Assembly (NCBI RefSeq): GCF_031426495.1
Contig: NZ_JANPLK010000082.1
Coordinates: 62,001 to 126,000 of the forward strand
Reading direction: 5' to 3'
Source: Gemmatimonas sp.
GTDB lineage: Bacteria > Gemmatimonadota > Gemmatimonadetes > Gemmatimonadales > Gemmatimonadaceae
Length of the DNA: 64,000 nucleotides
Made by a program: the position numbers and the translations under genes. How positions within the stretch are numbered: the stretch's first letter is position 1; each line of letters begins with the position of its first letter. Below the pieces are notes generated by a model, which was not told where the DNA came from, made no database searches, and saw nothing but the letters and a program-made list of their open reading frames with translations. Below, in pieces: positions 26,678-35,830 of this stretch.

Positions 26678-27429
26678 CCCCCGTCGGGATGCATGCGTTG
26701 GCGTCGCCGCGACGCACACTGGTTGCCGGCGCCGCGCGGCCGCTCGGTGTGGAGTTGGTACGTCAGTGTCTCATTCGCGGTGACAAGGTGTACGCCGCTG
26801 CGCGCAATCCGGCGCGGGTGCCGGTGTTGGCGGATCTGCGCGCCGAGTACGGTGGGTTGGAACTGATTGCACTCGATCCTGCCGACCCGTCGTTGGTGGC
26901 CGACGCGGTGCCGGTACTCGAGAGTCTGACCGATACGCTCGATCAGCTCATCATCGCGCCGGCCGAACCCGGGCCGCATGAGAAGCTCGCCGACAGTGAG
27001 CGCGACGAAGTGCTCGCGACGCTGTCCGGCACGGGCCTCACGGAGCACTACCGGCGTCACGCGGTGGCGCCGCTGCTCTTGGTGCGCACGCTGCTGCCGT
27101 TTCTGGCCAATCGCGACGGGGCGCGTGTGCTGGTGGTGAGCAGCTGGCTCGGCTCATTGGCCGGCAAGACACAGGGCGGTGACTACGCGACCTGCGCGAG
27201 CGGCGCCGCGTTGCACATGCACATGCGCGCGCTGGCGCATGACCTGAGTGACGAGCGCATCGTGCTCATGCTGGGAAATCCGGGCCATTTCGCCACCACG
27301 CCCGACGGCCCCACGTTTCGCGTGCCGATCGATGAAGCGGCGATCGGTCTGCTGAGTCAGATGGAACGGTTGCCGCGTGAGCGGACCGGAAGCTTTCTGG
27401 ATTGGACAGGGGCGGAGCGGGCGTGGTGA
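26674..27429 (+). CDS. Degenerate short-chain dehydrogenase-like protein
   Basis: 251 residues with a 4-bp overlap to thrC (ATGA). The Rossmann start is variant: RRTLVAGAARPLGVELVRQCLIRGDKVYAAARNP. Strand 4 ends VVSS, but the expected YxxxK is not present: the aligned segment reads DYATCASGAALHMHMR, with Tyr but without the Lys four residues on. NNAG is replaced by APAE. It may bind nucleotide but lacks the usual SDR catalysis. Non-enzymatic or regulatory role is possible. Confidence 0.75.
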   Translation: MTPVGMHALASPRRTLVAGAARPLGVELVRQCLIRGDKVYAAARNPARVPVLADLRAEYGGLELIALDPADPSLVADAVPVLESLTDTLDQLIIAPAEPGPHEKLADSERDEVLATLSGTGLTEHYRRHAVAPLLLVRTLLPFLANRDGARVLVVSSWLGSLAGKTQGGDYATCASGAALHMHMRALAHDLSDERIVLMLGNPGHFATTPDGPTFRVPIDEAAIGLLSQMERLPRERTGSFLDWTGAERAW

Positions 27430-29069
27430 GGACGCGGTGGAGCGCTTCGCTGTTGGTGTGCCTGGTGATCGGTTCTCGAGCCGAGGCGCAAGCATCGCCG
27501 AGTCATACGGGAGCGCGCCGGGCCGGACTCGATGTGGTGCACTACGAGTTCCGCGTCGACTTTCCGGCGCGCGCGTGGCCTGACACGATCCGGTTTGTGG
27601 CGACGACCACCGCGGCGCGCCGCGATGCGATGTCGCTCTCGCTCGATCTGGCCGCCGCGATGCACGTGGATTCCGCGCGTGTCAACGGGGCGCCGGTGGC
27701 CTTCACGCGCCCCGGCGACAGCGTCCGGGTGGCGTTGCCGAATGGCAGCAACGACACGGTGCGCGTGGCGGTGTTCTACCATGGCTTGCCGTCCGATGGC
27801 CTCATCGTTCGTCGCGATACGTTACTCGGCTGGACGGCCTTCGGTGACAACTTTCCCGACCGCGCCCGGCAGTGGCTGGCGACGGTCGATCATCCCTCGG
27901 ACAAGGCGCTGGTGGACTGGATCGTGCGCGCGCCGCGAACGCATCGCGTGATCGCCAATGGCGAGCTAGTGGAAGAGACGCCGGAGAATGGTCCCGCCGA
28001 CGCGCGCCTCGTGCGCACGCATTGGCGGACCGCGCGGCCGATCTACACCGGGCTGATGGTGATCGGCGTGTCGCCATTTGCCGTGCTCGAATTGGGTGAG
28101 ACCGCGTGCCATCTCGCCGAGCGGGCGGGGTGCGTGCGCCAATCCGTGTGGACAAGCCCCGACCGTCGTGCCGCCATGCCAGGGAGTTTCGCGCGCGCCG
28201 GGGAGATCGTCACGCTCTTCTCGACGCTGGTGGGTCCGTTCCCGTACGAGAAGCTGGCGCATGTGGCATCGTCCACGCGCTTCGGCGGCATGGAGAATGC
28301 CAGTGCCATCTTTTACGACCAGCGGTTGTTCAGGCCGGGAGCGCTCGCCGAGTCACTGATCGCGCACGAGACCGCACATCAGTGGTTTGGGGATGCGGTC
28401 ACGACGCGTGAATGGCCACACGTGTGGCTCTCGGAGGGCTTCGCCACCTACTTCGCCGCCCTGTGGACCGAGCACGCGCATGGCGACAGCGCGTTCCTGA
28501 CCGAGATGCGCGAGATTCGCGCGAAGATGTTGAAGTCGCCGATAACGGTGGAGAAGGCCGTGATTGATACCACGCTCGACGATCTGTCGCGCGTGCTGAA
28601 CACCAACGTGTACGAGAAGGCCGGCTTCACGCTGCACATGCTGCGCCGTGAGATCGGTGACTCCGCGTTCTTTCGCGGGATCCGCGCGTACTATGCGGCG
28701 CATCGTCACGGGAATGCGCTCACGGCTGACGTGCAGCAGGCATTCGAACGCGCGTCGTCACGCCGGCTCGATTGGTTCTTCGATCAGTGGATGCGGCGTC
28801 CCGGATACGCCGACGTGGACGCTTCGTGGTCGTGGAACGAGCAGACGCGTCGACTCCACGTGACGGTGCTCCAAGGGACACGCTTTGCCCCGTACCGGCT
28901 GTCGCTCGCGGTCGATATCACCACGGCGAACGGCACGGTGAAGCGTGTGCGCGTCAGGGTGCCGGCGTTGCGTACGTCAACGATGACGGTTCCCATAGCG
29001 CTTTCGGTGAAGCCGAGCGCCGTACGCTTTGACGGGGACGTGTCGCTGCTCGGAGTACTGCGCCAATGA
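27426..29069 (+). CDS. M1 family zinc metallopeptidase
   Basis: 547 residues from the GTG at 27426, which overlaps the previous stop (GTGA); a GTG one codon earlier is also possible. Signal peptide MVRTRWSASLLVCLVIGSRAEAQ, so it is secreted. Zinc site HETAHQW (His314, Glu315, His318) with Glu337 in LSEGFATYF; the substrate-binding FGGMENAS lies near 288. M1 enzymes remove N-terminal amino acids. It is shorter than the full aminopeptidase N family and ends soon after the helical domain. The overlap links it to the threonine genes, which is unexpected for a peptidase. Confidence 0.92.
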   Translation: MRTRWSASLLVCLVIGSRAEAQASPSHTGARRAGLDVVHYEFRVDFPARAWPDTIRFVATTTAARRDAMSLSLDLAAAMHVDSARVNGAPVAFTRPGDSVRVALPNGSNDTVRVAVFYHGLPSDGLIVRRDTLLGWTAFGDNFPDRARQWLATVDHPSDKALVDWIVRAPRTHRVIANGELVEETPENGPADARLVRTHWRTARPIYTGLMVIGVSPFAVLELGETACHLAERAGCVRQSVWTSPDRRAAMPGSFARAGEIVTLFSTLVGPFPYEKLAHVASSTRFGGMENASAIFYDQRLFRPGALAESLIAHETAHQWFGDAVTTREWPHVWLSEGFATYFAALWTEHAHGDSAFLTEMREIRAKMLKSPITVEKAVIDTTLDDLSRVLNTNVYEKAGFTLHMLRREIGDSAFFRGIRAYYAAHRHGNALTADVQQAFERASSRRLDWFFDQWMRRPGYADVDASWSWNEQTRRLHVTVLQGTRFAPYRLSLAVDITTANGTVKRVRVRVPALRTSTMTVPIALSVKPSAVRFDGDVSLLGVLRQ

Positions 29070-29881
29070 CGAAGCCGCTCCGCTACGTCGAGATGCCCGC
29101 GGCGCCGGCGCTCTCCAGGATTGTCGCGACGTATTGGGGCTTCAGTATCCGGGAGCTGCCACATCCTGGATTCACGCATCACGTCTGGCCGGATGGGTGC
29201 GCCACGTTAGCGATCTGCACCGTGCCCGACGGCGCGTCGGTGGCGGCGCTCGTTGGGGCGTCGGTCACCGCGTCGAGCGTCGCGGTGCATCCAGGAGAGC
29301 AATACTGGGGCGTTCGATTTCGGCCCGAAGCCGGTGGTGCGTGCTGCGGGCGCAGCGCGCAGTCCCTGCGTGATCGACGGTTTGATGCACGAGATGTGTT
29401 CGGCCCCGTACTGACGCCGCTGATTCAGGCGCTGGCCGATTTTCGCGACGCCGACGACTCGAGCGCGGTCGCTACGACGTTCGATCGCTTCCTGCTCGAC
29501 ACGGTTGGGGTAGACCGGCCGCTGGACGCGCTCGTTCAACGCGCCGTAGACGCGATCGTCGCCGAGGACGGCACAGGGCTGATCACCGACATGGCCGTGC
29601 GGCTTGGCGTCACCGTGCGCCAGCTCCAACGTCGCTTTCGTGCCGCGACCGGTTTGACACCCAAAGAGTACGCCAGCATTCGGCGAGGGCGCGCCGCCTT
29701 GAAACGGCTAGTCGTCCCCGAGAACGGAGGCCTTCAGCCAGGGCTGGCGCAGGTGGCATTCGACTCCGGATACGCCGACCAAGCACATCTTGCCCGTGAG
29801 GTCGGTCGACTCACGACCCTGACGCCAACCATGCTGGCCGAACGACTGGACGACATCGCGCACGATCATCTCGTGGACTGA
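29066..29881 (+). CDS. AraC-family transcriptional regulator
   Basis: 271 residues overlapping the M1 peptidase by 4 bp (ATGA). Residues about 1-110 are an N-terminal sensing part (PAAPALSRIVATYWGFSIRELPHPGFTHHVWPDG), and the C-terminus is the AraC DNA-binding domain. DMAVRLGVTVRQLQRRFRAATGLTPKEYASIRR is the first helix-turn-helix, and VAFDSGYADQAHLAREVGRLTTLTP the second. End of the five-gene chain that begins with thrA. Its targets are not evident; self-regulation of the chain is possible. Confidence 0.9.
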   Translation: MTKPLRYVEMPAAPALSRIVATYWGFSIRELPHPGFTHHVWPDGCATLAICTVPDGASVAALVGASVTASSVAVHPGEQYWGVRFRPEAGGACCGRSAQSLRDRRFDARDVFGPVLTPLIQALADFRDADDSSAVATTFDRFLLDTVGVDRPLDALVQRAVDAIVAEDGTGLITDMAVRLGVTVRQLQRRFRAATGLTPKEYASIRRGRAALKRLVVPENGGLQPGLAQVAFDSGYADQAHLAREVGRLTTLTPTMLAERLDDIAHDHLVD

Positions 29882-29966
29882 CGCTGTCGCATTTGTTCAA
29901 GACCCGTCGACGTGCTGGACGTACTGTGAAATGGAACCGTTCGATCATTCCCTTCGGAGCGCGTCG

Positions 29967-30542
29967 ATGACCCTACCTATGTCCCTGGCACGACCGGTCG
30001 TGCGCTCAGCCGTTGCCGGCCTGATGTTGCTCGCCGTGTTCCCTCAGGCGTTGCGTGCGCAGGCGCCGTCGACGGCTGGTGCCGATACGGCTCGAGCGAG
30101 GCTTGCCCCGCTCACGTGGCTGGTCGGCGAGTGGAGCGGCCCCGCAACCGTCACCTCGGGTGGGCGGACGTTCACGCTCACCCAACGGGAAACGGTTGAA
30201 GCCGCCGCGAATGGCACCGTGCTGATGATTCGGGGCCGCGGGAGTATGAAGGACGCCTCGGCGGTGGAACGCGAAGTGTTCCAAGCGGCCGGCTTGTTGA
30301 CGTATGACGTGGGCACGCAGCGTTTCACCTGGGTGTCCAGCGGCGGGAGCGGCTACCTCGGCATCACAGAGGCCTCGGTCAACGGCACGTCCTTTGTGTG
30401 GAAGCTGGCGGACCGCGGGAACGTCCGGTCGAGATTCACCATCACGCAGACGCCTGAAGACGCGTGGTATGAGGTGGGGGAGGAGTCTACAGACGGCGTG
30501 GTCTGGACGCGTACGATCGAGATGCGGCTGACGAAGCGCTGA
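29967..30542 (+). CDS. Secreted lipocalin-like hypothetical protein
   Basis: 191 residues from ATG 29967, with GGAG upstream at 29956-29959; the 12 in-frame codons before it are less credible. Signal peptide ends near LRAQAPS. The mature part starts LAPLTWLVGEWSGPATVTSGGRTFTLTQRETVEAAANGTVLMIRG and reads as a small beta-barrel in the style of the DUF1579/DUF6265 secreted proteins. Binding partner unknown. It stands between the AraC gene and the tricorn gene with its own leader. Confidence 0.7.
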   Translation: MTLPMSLARPVVRSAVAGLMLLAVFPQALRAQAPSTAGADTARARLAPLTWLVGEWSGPATVTSGGRTFTLTQRETVEAAANGTVLMIRGRGSMKDASAVEREVFQAAGLLTYDVGTQRFTWVSSGGSGYLGITEASVNGTSFVWKLADRGNVRSRFTITQTPEDAWYEVGEESTDGVVWTRTIEMRLTKR

Positions 30543-30640
30543 GGGCGCAGCGCGTTGCGAGCTGCGGTCACTCTGGCGCACCTGGAAATCCGGCCGCACG
30601 TTAGGGTGGATTCCGAGTTCGCCCCTCAACTCCGCCCCTC

Positions 30641-33600
30641 ATGCGTCTCGCCTGCCGACTGCTGCTTGGGTCCGCGTCTGCCGCGGCCCTCCTCGCCCCG
30701 ACGCTCCTGTGGGCCCAAGCCCCCGAGCCGGTCAAGTTCGCGCGCTACGCCCACGTCGCGAACGACGGCGCCATCGCATTCACGTATCAGGACGACATCT
30801 GGTTGGCCGACGCCGACGGGGCCAATCCGCGCCGACTGACGGCACACGTGGCGCGCGATATCATGCCCCGTTTCTCGCCCGACGGACGCTGGATCGCGTT
30901 TACGAGCAATCGGTTGGGCAACAACGATGTGTACGTGATGCCCGCGTCCGGAGGAGAGCCGAGGCAGCTGACGTGGCATTCCGGCGACGACCAGGCGCTG
31001 TACTGGACACCCGACGGACGCGAGATCGTGTTCACGAGCGCCCGAGGTGAACATCCGTTCGGGTCCCCGCTGTACCGCGTGACGCTCGATGGGTCGGTAC
31101 CGCGCGCGATGTCGATGGATTTTGGTCGTTCCGGCATGATCAAGCAGGATGCCACCAAGATTGCGTTCAATCGCACCCTGCCCAGCTATTGGCGCAAAGG
31201 CTATCGCGGGAACAGCAACGCGGATATCGCGGTGCAGGATCTCAAGAGCGGCGAGATCACCGAGCTGACCGACACCGACGTGAAGGGGTACCAGTCGGCG
31301 GTGCACGACGTGCACCCGATGTGGGGCGCCGACGGCATGATCTACTTCGCGTCGGAACGCGACGGGACCTTCAATATCTGGCGCGTACCTCCCACGGGAG
31401 GCGCGCCGCAGCAGGTCACGAAGCACAAGGAAGACGGCGTGCAGTTTCCGTCGATCTCGCCGGACGGTCGTCATCTGATCTACGAGAATGACTTCGAGCT
31501 GTGGACGCTCGACGTACCCAGCGGTGTACCGAAGAAGCTGGCGCTTCGGATGGCCTTCGATCCGAAGGAAAATGACATCGACATGATGTCGACCACCAAC
31601 CGTGCCGACGGCTTCGCGCCGTCACCGTCGGGCGACTATCTCGCGGTGGATTTTCACGGCGAGATCATGATCGTGCCCACCGAGTCTGGGGTGGGTGAGC
31701 GCACGCAGGTGACCAGTTCTCCGTGGCGTGAGCGGTCGCAGGTCTACAGCCCGGATGGACGACGCCTCGCCTATATCTCCGACGAATCGGGCGACGAGGA
31801 AATCTGGATCTATGATCTCGCCACGGCGCAGCGGCGCAAGGTGACCGCGCAAGAGTCGATCAAGGCCGATCTGAGCTGGGCGCCGAATTCGCAAAAGCTC
31901 GCGTACACCGGAGCCAATCGCTTGTGGGAAGTGGATGCCGCCGGTGGTGCGCCGCGCGAGTTGGCCTTCAACCAAGCCGGCGGATTCACCATCGGGTCCT
32001 GGGCCAGCGATGGTAACGCGCTCAGCTATGTGAAACGCGACGATGATCAGAATGCCGATGTATTCGTGTTCGATATCCGCACGAAGAAGGAAGTGAACGT
32101 GACGCGCAATCCGTTCGCCGACGGGAACGGTATGCTCACGTCGGATGGTCGGCATGTGGTGTTCACGTCGTCGCGCGACGGCGGCGTGTCACAATTGTTC
32201 GTCGTGTCGTTGGCGCGCCTGACCGAAGATCCCAATGATCCGCTCGTGCGCGAACGTCAGCGTCGGGCGGCGGGTGCCGGCGCTGCTGTCGGTGCCGGCG
32301 CGCGCGCTGATCGCGGTGACTCCGCCGCAACGTCGTCAGCGGCGACCGCCGCTGCTCCGGCTGCGGCGCCGATGCGAATCGACGAAGCGGGCATCGAGCG
32401 ACGCGCCATGCAGCTCACGCGCGGCACGCTTCCCGTCGGCGCCTTCTTCCTGTCACGTGACGGCCGGACGATCACGTTCACCGTGGGTGGTGGTGGCGCA
32501 CCGGGAGGCGGAGGGCAGAACGCCGCTGCGGCAGACGCCGACAACCCGAACGTCGGGCTGTTCAGCATCGCGATCGACGGGCTCAATCGCCGACGCATTG
32601 CCGGCGGTAGCTATCCCGGGATGACCCCGACCACCGATCGCCGCGCGATCTACTTCCGTCGAGCAGCGCGCTCGGGTGACGGCGACGCCGCGGCGGGCGC
32701 GGCCTCCGGCACAGAGATCGCCAAGTTGGTCATCGCGACGCCGCAACGCGCCGAGCCGGTCGCGTTCAGCTTCGGTGTGCGGGTCGATCGTCGCGCGGAA
32801 TGGAATCAGCTGTTCGAAGAGTCATGGCGCGTGATGAAGTACCGCTTCTACGACGAGAAGATGCACGGGAAGGATTGGGACGCCATCAAGTCGCGCTACA
32901 AGCCACTTCTTCGCTACGTCGGCACGAACGAGGATGTGTACGATCTAGCCAACGAGATGATCGGTGAGCTGAACGCGTCGCACACGGGCGTGAATGGACC
33001 GCCGACTCGCGCGATGCCGCGTGTCTACTCCACGCGCTTTCTCGGGGTCGAGCTCGAGCCGACGGATGGAGGCCGATATCGGATCGGACACATCTACCGT
33101 GACGGGCCGGCCGACAAGGAGTGGCTCGGCTTGTCGAAGGGAGACTATGTCCTGTCGATCGACGGGCAGGATGTGAAGTCGGGCGACAACTACTGGAAGA
33201 TTCTCAGCGCGACGGTGAATGAGTACATCCCCGTCAAGGTCGCCAAGTCATCCAGCGGTGAAGGCGCTCGCACCGTTCGCATTGAAAGCGTGACGTCGTT
33301 GTCGAACATCAAGTACGAAGAGTGGGTCGCCAACAATCGCGACGTCGTGGAGAAGGATACCAAGGGCGACATCGCGTACGTGCACATTCGTTCCATGGAT
33401 CAGCCGTCGCTCGTGCGTTTCCGTAACGAGATCGATCGCTTCTCTAACAAGAAGGGCATCATCGTCGACATCCGCTACAATGGCGGCGGCAATATCGATC
33501 AGGAGATCATCGATATTCTCGAACGGCAACCGTATCAGTTCTGGAACCAGCGCACCGGTTCGCGCAGCTGGGGACGCCGGCCGCGTCAGGCGATAGCCGG

Positions 33601-33970
33601 TCCTAAGGTCATGATGATCAACGCGCGGTCCGGCTCCGACAGCGAAGTCACACCGATGGCGTTCCGACAGCTGGGGCTGGGCCGCATCGTCGGCAACCCG
33701 ACCGCCGCGGCGGTGATCGCTACCGGCAGCTACAACCTGATCAACGGTGGCACGATCAGAACACCCGGATCCCTGGTGATCACCTACGATCCTACGAAGC
33801 CGAACAACTACGGCGTGAACCTCGAGAACCTGGGCGTACCGCCCGACGTCTGGGTAAAGAACTCGCCGATGGACGAAGTGAAGAAGTACGATCGTGAGCT
33901 CAAGACGGCGATCGACGAAGCGATGCGCATGCTCAGGGAGAGTGCGCCGAAAAAGATCACGGGAAACTGA
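30641..33970 (+). CDS. Secreted tricorn-type protease (S41) with PDZ
   Basis: 1109 residues, signal peptide to about residue 26 (LLWAQAPEP). Residues about 30-660 form tricorn-like beta-propellers with many WxxDG/SPDGR blades (FSPDGRWIAFTSN, YSPDGRRLAYISDESG). A low-complexity Ala/Gly linker near 545-575 separates the blades. A C1 helical part, a PDZ (GVELEPTDGGRYRIGHIYRDGPADKEWLGLSKGD) near 800 and the S41 core follow, with GIIVDIRYNGGG near 940 and a Ser in RSGSDSEVTPMAF near 999. Known tricorn proteases degrade peptides from larger proteases. Predicted periplasmic or exported. Complete and single. Confidence 0.92.
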   Translation: MRLACRLLLGSASAAALLAPTLLWAQAPEPVKFARYAHVANDGAIAFTYQDDIWLADADGANPRRLTAHVARDIMPRFSPDGRWIAFTSNRLGNNDVYVMPASGGEPRQLTWHSGDDQALYWTPDGREIVFTSARGEHPFGSPLYRVTLDGSVPRAMSMDFGRSGMIKQDATKIAFNRTLPSYWRKGYRGNSNADIAVQDLKSGEITELTDTDVKGYQSAVHDVHPMWGADGMIYFASERDGTFNIWRVPPTGGAPQQVTKHKEDGVQFPSISPDGRHLIYENDFELWTLDVPSGVPKKLALRMAFDPKENDIDMMSTTNRADGFAPSPSGDYLAVDFHGEIMIVPTESGVGERTQVTSSPWRERSQVYSPDGRRLAYISDESGDEEIWIYDLATAQRRKVTAQESIKADLSWAPNSQKLAYTGANRLWEVDAAGGAPRELAFNQAGGFTIGSWASDGNALSYVKRDDDQNADVFVFDIRTKKEVNVTRNPFADGNGMLTSDGRHVVFTSSRDGGVSQLFVVSLARLTEDPNDPLVRERQRRAAGAGAAVGAGARADRGDSAATSSAATAAAPAAAPMRIDEAGIERRAMQLTRGTLPVGAFFLSRDGRTITFTVGGGGAPGGGGQNAAAADADNPNVGLFSIAIDGLNRRRIAGGSYPGMTPTTDRRAIYFRRAARSGDGDAAAGAASGTEIAKLVIATPQRAEPVAFSFGVRVDRRAEWNQLFEESWRVMKYRFYDEKMHGKDWDAIKSRYKPLLRYVGTNEDVYDLANEMIGELNASHTGVNGPPTRAMPRVYSTRFLGVELEPTDGGRYRIGHIYRDGPADKEWLGLSKGDYVLSIDGQDVKSGDNYWKILSATVNEYIPVKVAKSSSGEGARTVRIESVTSLSNIKYEEWVANNRDVVEKDTKGDIAYVHIRSMDQPSLVRFRNEIDRFSNKKGIIVDIRYNGGGNIDQEIIDILERQPYQFWNQRTGSRSWGRRPRQAIAGPKVMMINARSGSDSEVTPMAFRQLGLGRIVGNPTAAAVIATGSYNLINGGTIRTPGSLVITYDPTKPNNYGVNLENLGVPPDVWVKNSPMDEVKKYDRELKTAIDEAMRMLRESAPKKITGN

Positions 33971-33980
33971 GTACGCGCCT

Positions 33981-34916
33981 CTACCGCGCCAAGCTCGCCT
34001 CGAGGAAGCTCTGGGCGTCCGCCTCACTCATCTGCCGGTAGCCCGGCGTGACGTTGTCCAGCTTGCCTGCCTTCATCCAGGCTTCAAGCTGACCGACTAA
34101 CGCATACAGGTGGTCGAAGTCGGTCACAATGAACAGCAACGGCTGATAGTGGTCGATCTCGAAGTGCTGATTGATCACCCACTCCAACTGGAGTGGGTGA
34201 CGCTGCGTGGTGTCACTGTCCACGCAGTGCACGATCTCGCCGTACGATGACAGCAACCCCGAGCCGTACACTTTGATGTCGGTTGGCGACGTGCCGCGCA
34301 TGAGGCCGAACTCCACCGTGAACCAGAAAAAGCGCTGCAGGGCATTCTGAATGCTGGTGAGTCGCCGCAACTTCTCCGTGCGATCGGGTACCGTGCTCAC
34401 CAACTCGGCGGCGAGATGGGCGCAGGCCCCGAAGCGCACCAATGTCTCAGCGAACGCCGGGTCGGTGTGCATGGGCACGTGACCGGCAATGTCGTGGAAG
34501 ATGTCGGGCTCAGGCAGGTAGTCGAGCGACGCGCCATCACGAATCGTGATCGTGGTGGGAAACTCGCGCCGGCTGAGGCAGTCGAAAAAGTCGAACGCCG
34601 GCACGAATCCGCTTACCGCCTTCGCGCGAAAACCGGTGCGCGGCGCCATGAACTTGTTGACGTCTTCCAGCCGCGGCACCTGCGTCGCGTCGAAGCAGAG
34701 CGTATCAAGCCCGTCAAGGAAACGTGGATTGGCGTAGCGCGCCCAACGGTCCTGCATGCGAGCGTACAGCCGGCGCCAGGCGTCGTGATTGTCCGCGGAA
34801 TACAGCTCGTAGGGCTGCGTGATGTACATCTCGCCGTTGGCTACGGCATTCTCGATGTACGGCGCCTTGGTGGTCGTGAGCCCCTGTCCGGCAACGAGCT
34901 GCTGCAGCGAATCCAT
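33981..34916 (-). CDS. phhA: Phenylalanine 4-monooxygenase
   Basis: 311 residues. Iron- and pterin-dependent enzyme that turns phenylalanine into tyrosine. Iron ligands: His141 and His146 in PEPDIFHDIAGHVPMH, and Glu202 in FWFTVEFGL. The distance from His146 to Glu202 is about 56 residues, some 15 more than in mammalian and Chromobacterium forms, caused by an inserted stretch near 150-190. No N-terminal ACT domain. No pterin-4a-carbinolamine dehydratase neighbour is seen. The frame runs tail to tail with the tricorn gene. Confidence 0.93.
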   Translation of the reverse strand: MDSLQQLVAGQGLTTTKAPYIENAVANGEMYITQPYELYSADNHDAWRRLYARMQDRWARYANPRFLDGLDTLCFDATQVPRLEDVNKFMAPRTGFRAKAVSGFVPAFDFFDCLSRREFPTTITIRDGASLDYLPEPDIFHDIAGHVPMHTDPAFAETLVRFGACAHLAAELVSTVPDRTEKLRRLTSIQNALQRFFWFTVEFGLMRGTSPTDIKVYGSGLLSSYGEIVHCVDSDTTQRHPLQLEWVINQHFEIDHYQPLLFIVTDFDHLYALVGQLEAWMKAGKLDNVTPGYRQMSEADAQSFLEASLAR

Positions 34917-35043
34917 TCCTTGAACCCCACGTGATAGTTCTCAAATGCGCGGATCGCGACCCAGCGAAGCTCGGTATCGCCCTCCAACGTAATCGGCCCC
35001 ACGTCGCAAATGACTTCGGTAAAGTACGGAGGAGGCCGCGACG

Positions 35044-35685
35044 TCAGGGCGTTCCGTCCTTCCACGCTTGTTCGAGCGCACCACGCAGTACGTCAGGGCT
35101 CTGGGCGCCCGAGATGCCATAGCGTCGGTCGAGCACGAAAAACGGCACCCCGGTCACGCCGATCTCTCGTGCGTCCGCCTCGTCCTCGCGCACGGCGGTG
35201 GCATACTCGTCGCCGCTCAACACCGCGCGAGCCGCGACGGCGTCGAGGCCAACCTCGCCAGCGAGCACCACCAGCGTTTCGATATCGCCCAGCGCGGCAC
35301 CCTCACCCAGATACGCGGCGAAGAGACGCTCGCCGAGCGCTTCACGCTTGCCGAATGCATCGGCAAAGTGTAACAGTCGGTGGGCATCGAACGTGTTGCC
35401 GACCTTCACGTCATCGAGCCGGAACGCGAGGCCTTCGCCGGCGGCAGCCTCGGTCATGCGCGCGTTCATTGCCTGCGCATCCGCGACCGACATGCCGTAC
35501 TTGCGCGCGAGCAACTCCGGTTGCGGCATATCATGTTGCCGCGGGGCCCGTGGATCGAGTTCGAAGCTGCGCCACGTCACGGTGACCGCTTGGCGGTGCG
35601 CGAAGGCTGCCAACGCGGCTTCAAACCTTCGCTTTCCCACGTAGCACCAGGGACAGGCAATATCCGACCAGATTTCGACGAGCAT
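35044..35685 (-). CDS. DsbA-family oxidoreductase (FrnE type)
   Basis: 213 residues without signal peptide. Thioredoxin-fold protein with the redox pair CPWC at residues 11-14 (MLVEIWSDIACPWCYVGKRRFEAAL). C-terminal ending VTGVPFFVLDRRYGISGAQSPDVLRGALEQAW carries the cis-Pro loop. FrnE-like DsbA proteins act in the cytoplasm on disulfide stress or in polyketide isomerisation. 127 bp separate it from phhA. Confidence 0.9.
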   Translation of the reverse strand: MLVEIWSDIACPWCYVGKRRFEAALAAFAHRQAVTVTWRSFELDPRAPRQHDMPQPELLARKYGMSVADAQAMNARMTEAAAGEGLAFRLDDVKVGNTFDAHRLLHFADAFGKREALGERLFAAYLGEGAALGDIETLVVLAGEVGLDAVAARAVLSGDEYATAVREDEADAREIGVTGVPFFVLDRRYGISGAQSPDVLRGALEQAWKDGTP

Positions 35686-35830
35686 CCGTTACTCCAGGGT
35701 GACGATACGGTGCTTCTGTAGCGCGTGACAATTTAGTTGCGGGGGCCGCGCGCCTCCTAGGTGCCGTATCGATTGCAGAGGGCGATCTTTCCGGGACTCC
35801 AGACCACCCGTACTCATCATCGCCTGCGAC

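Noticed and set aside
34841..35065. 74-codon minus-strand frame upstream of and into phhA
   Set aside because: Same strand but another frame of phhA; becomes Arg-rich inside the gene, no partner or RBS. The gap is better read as the phhA leader.
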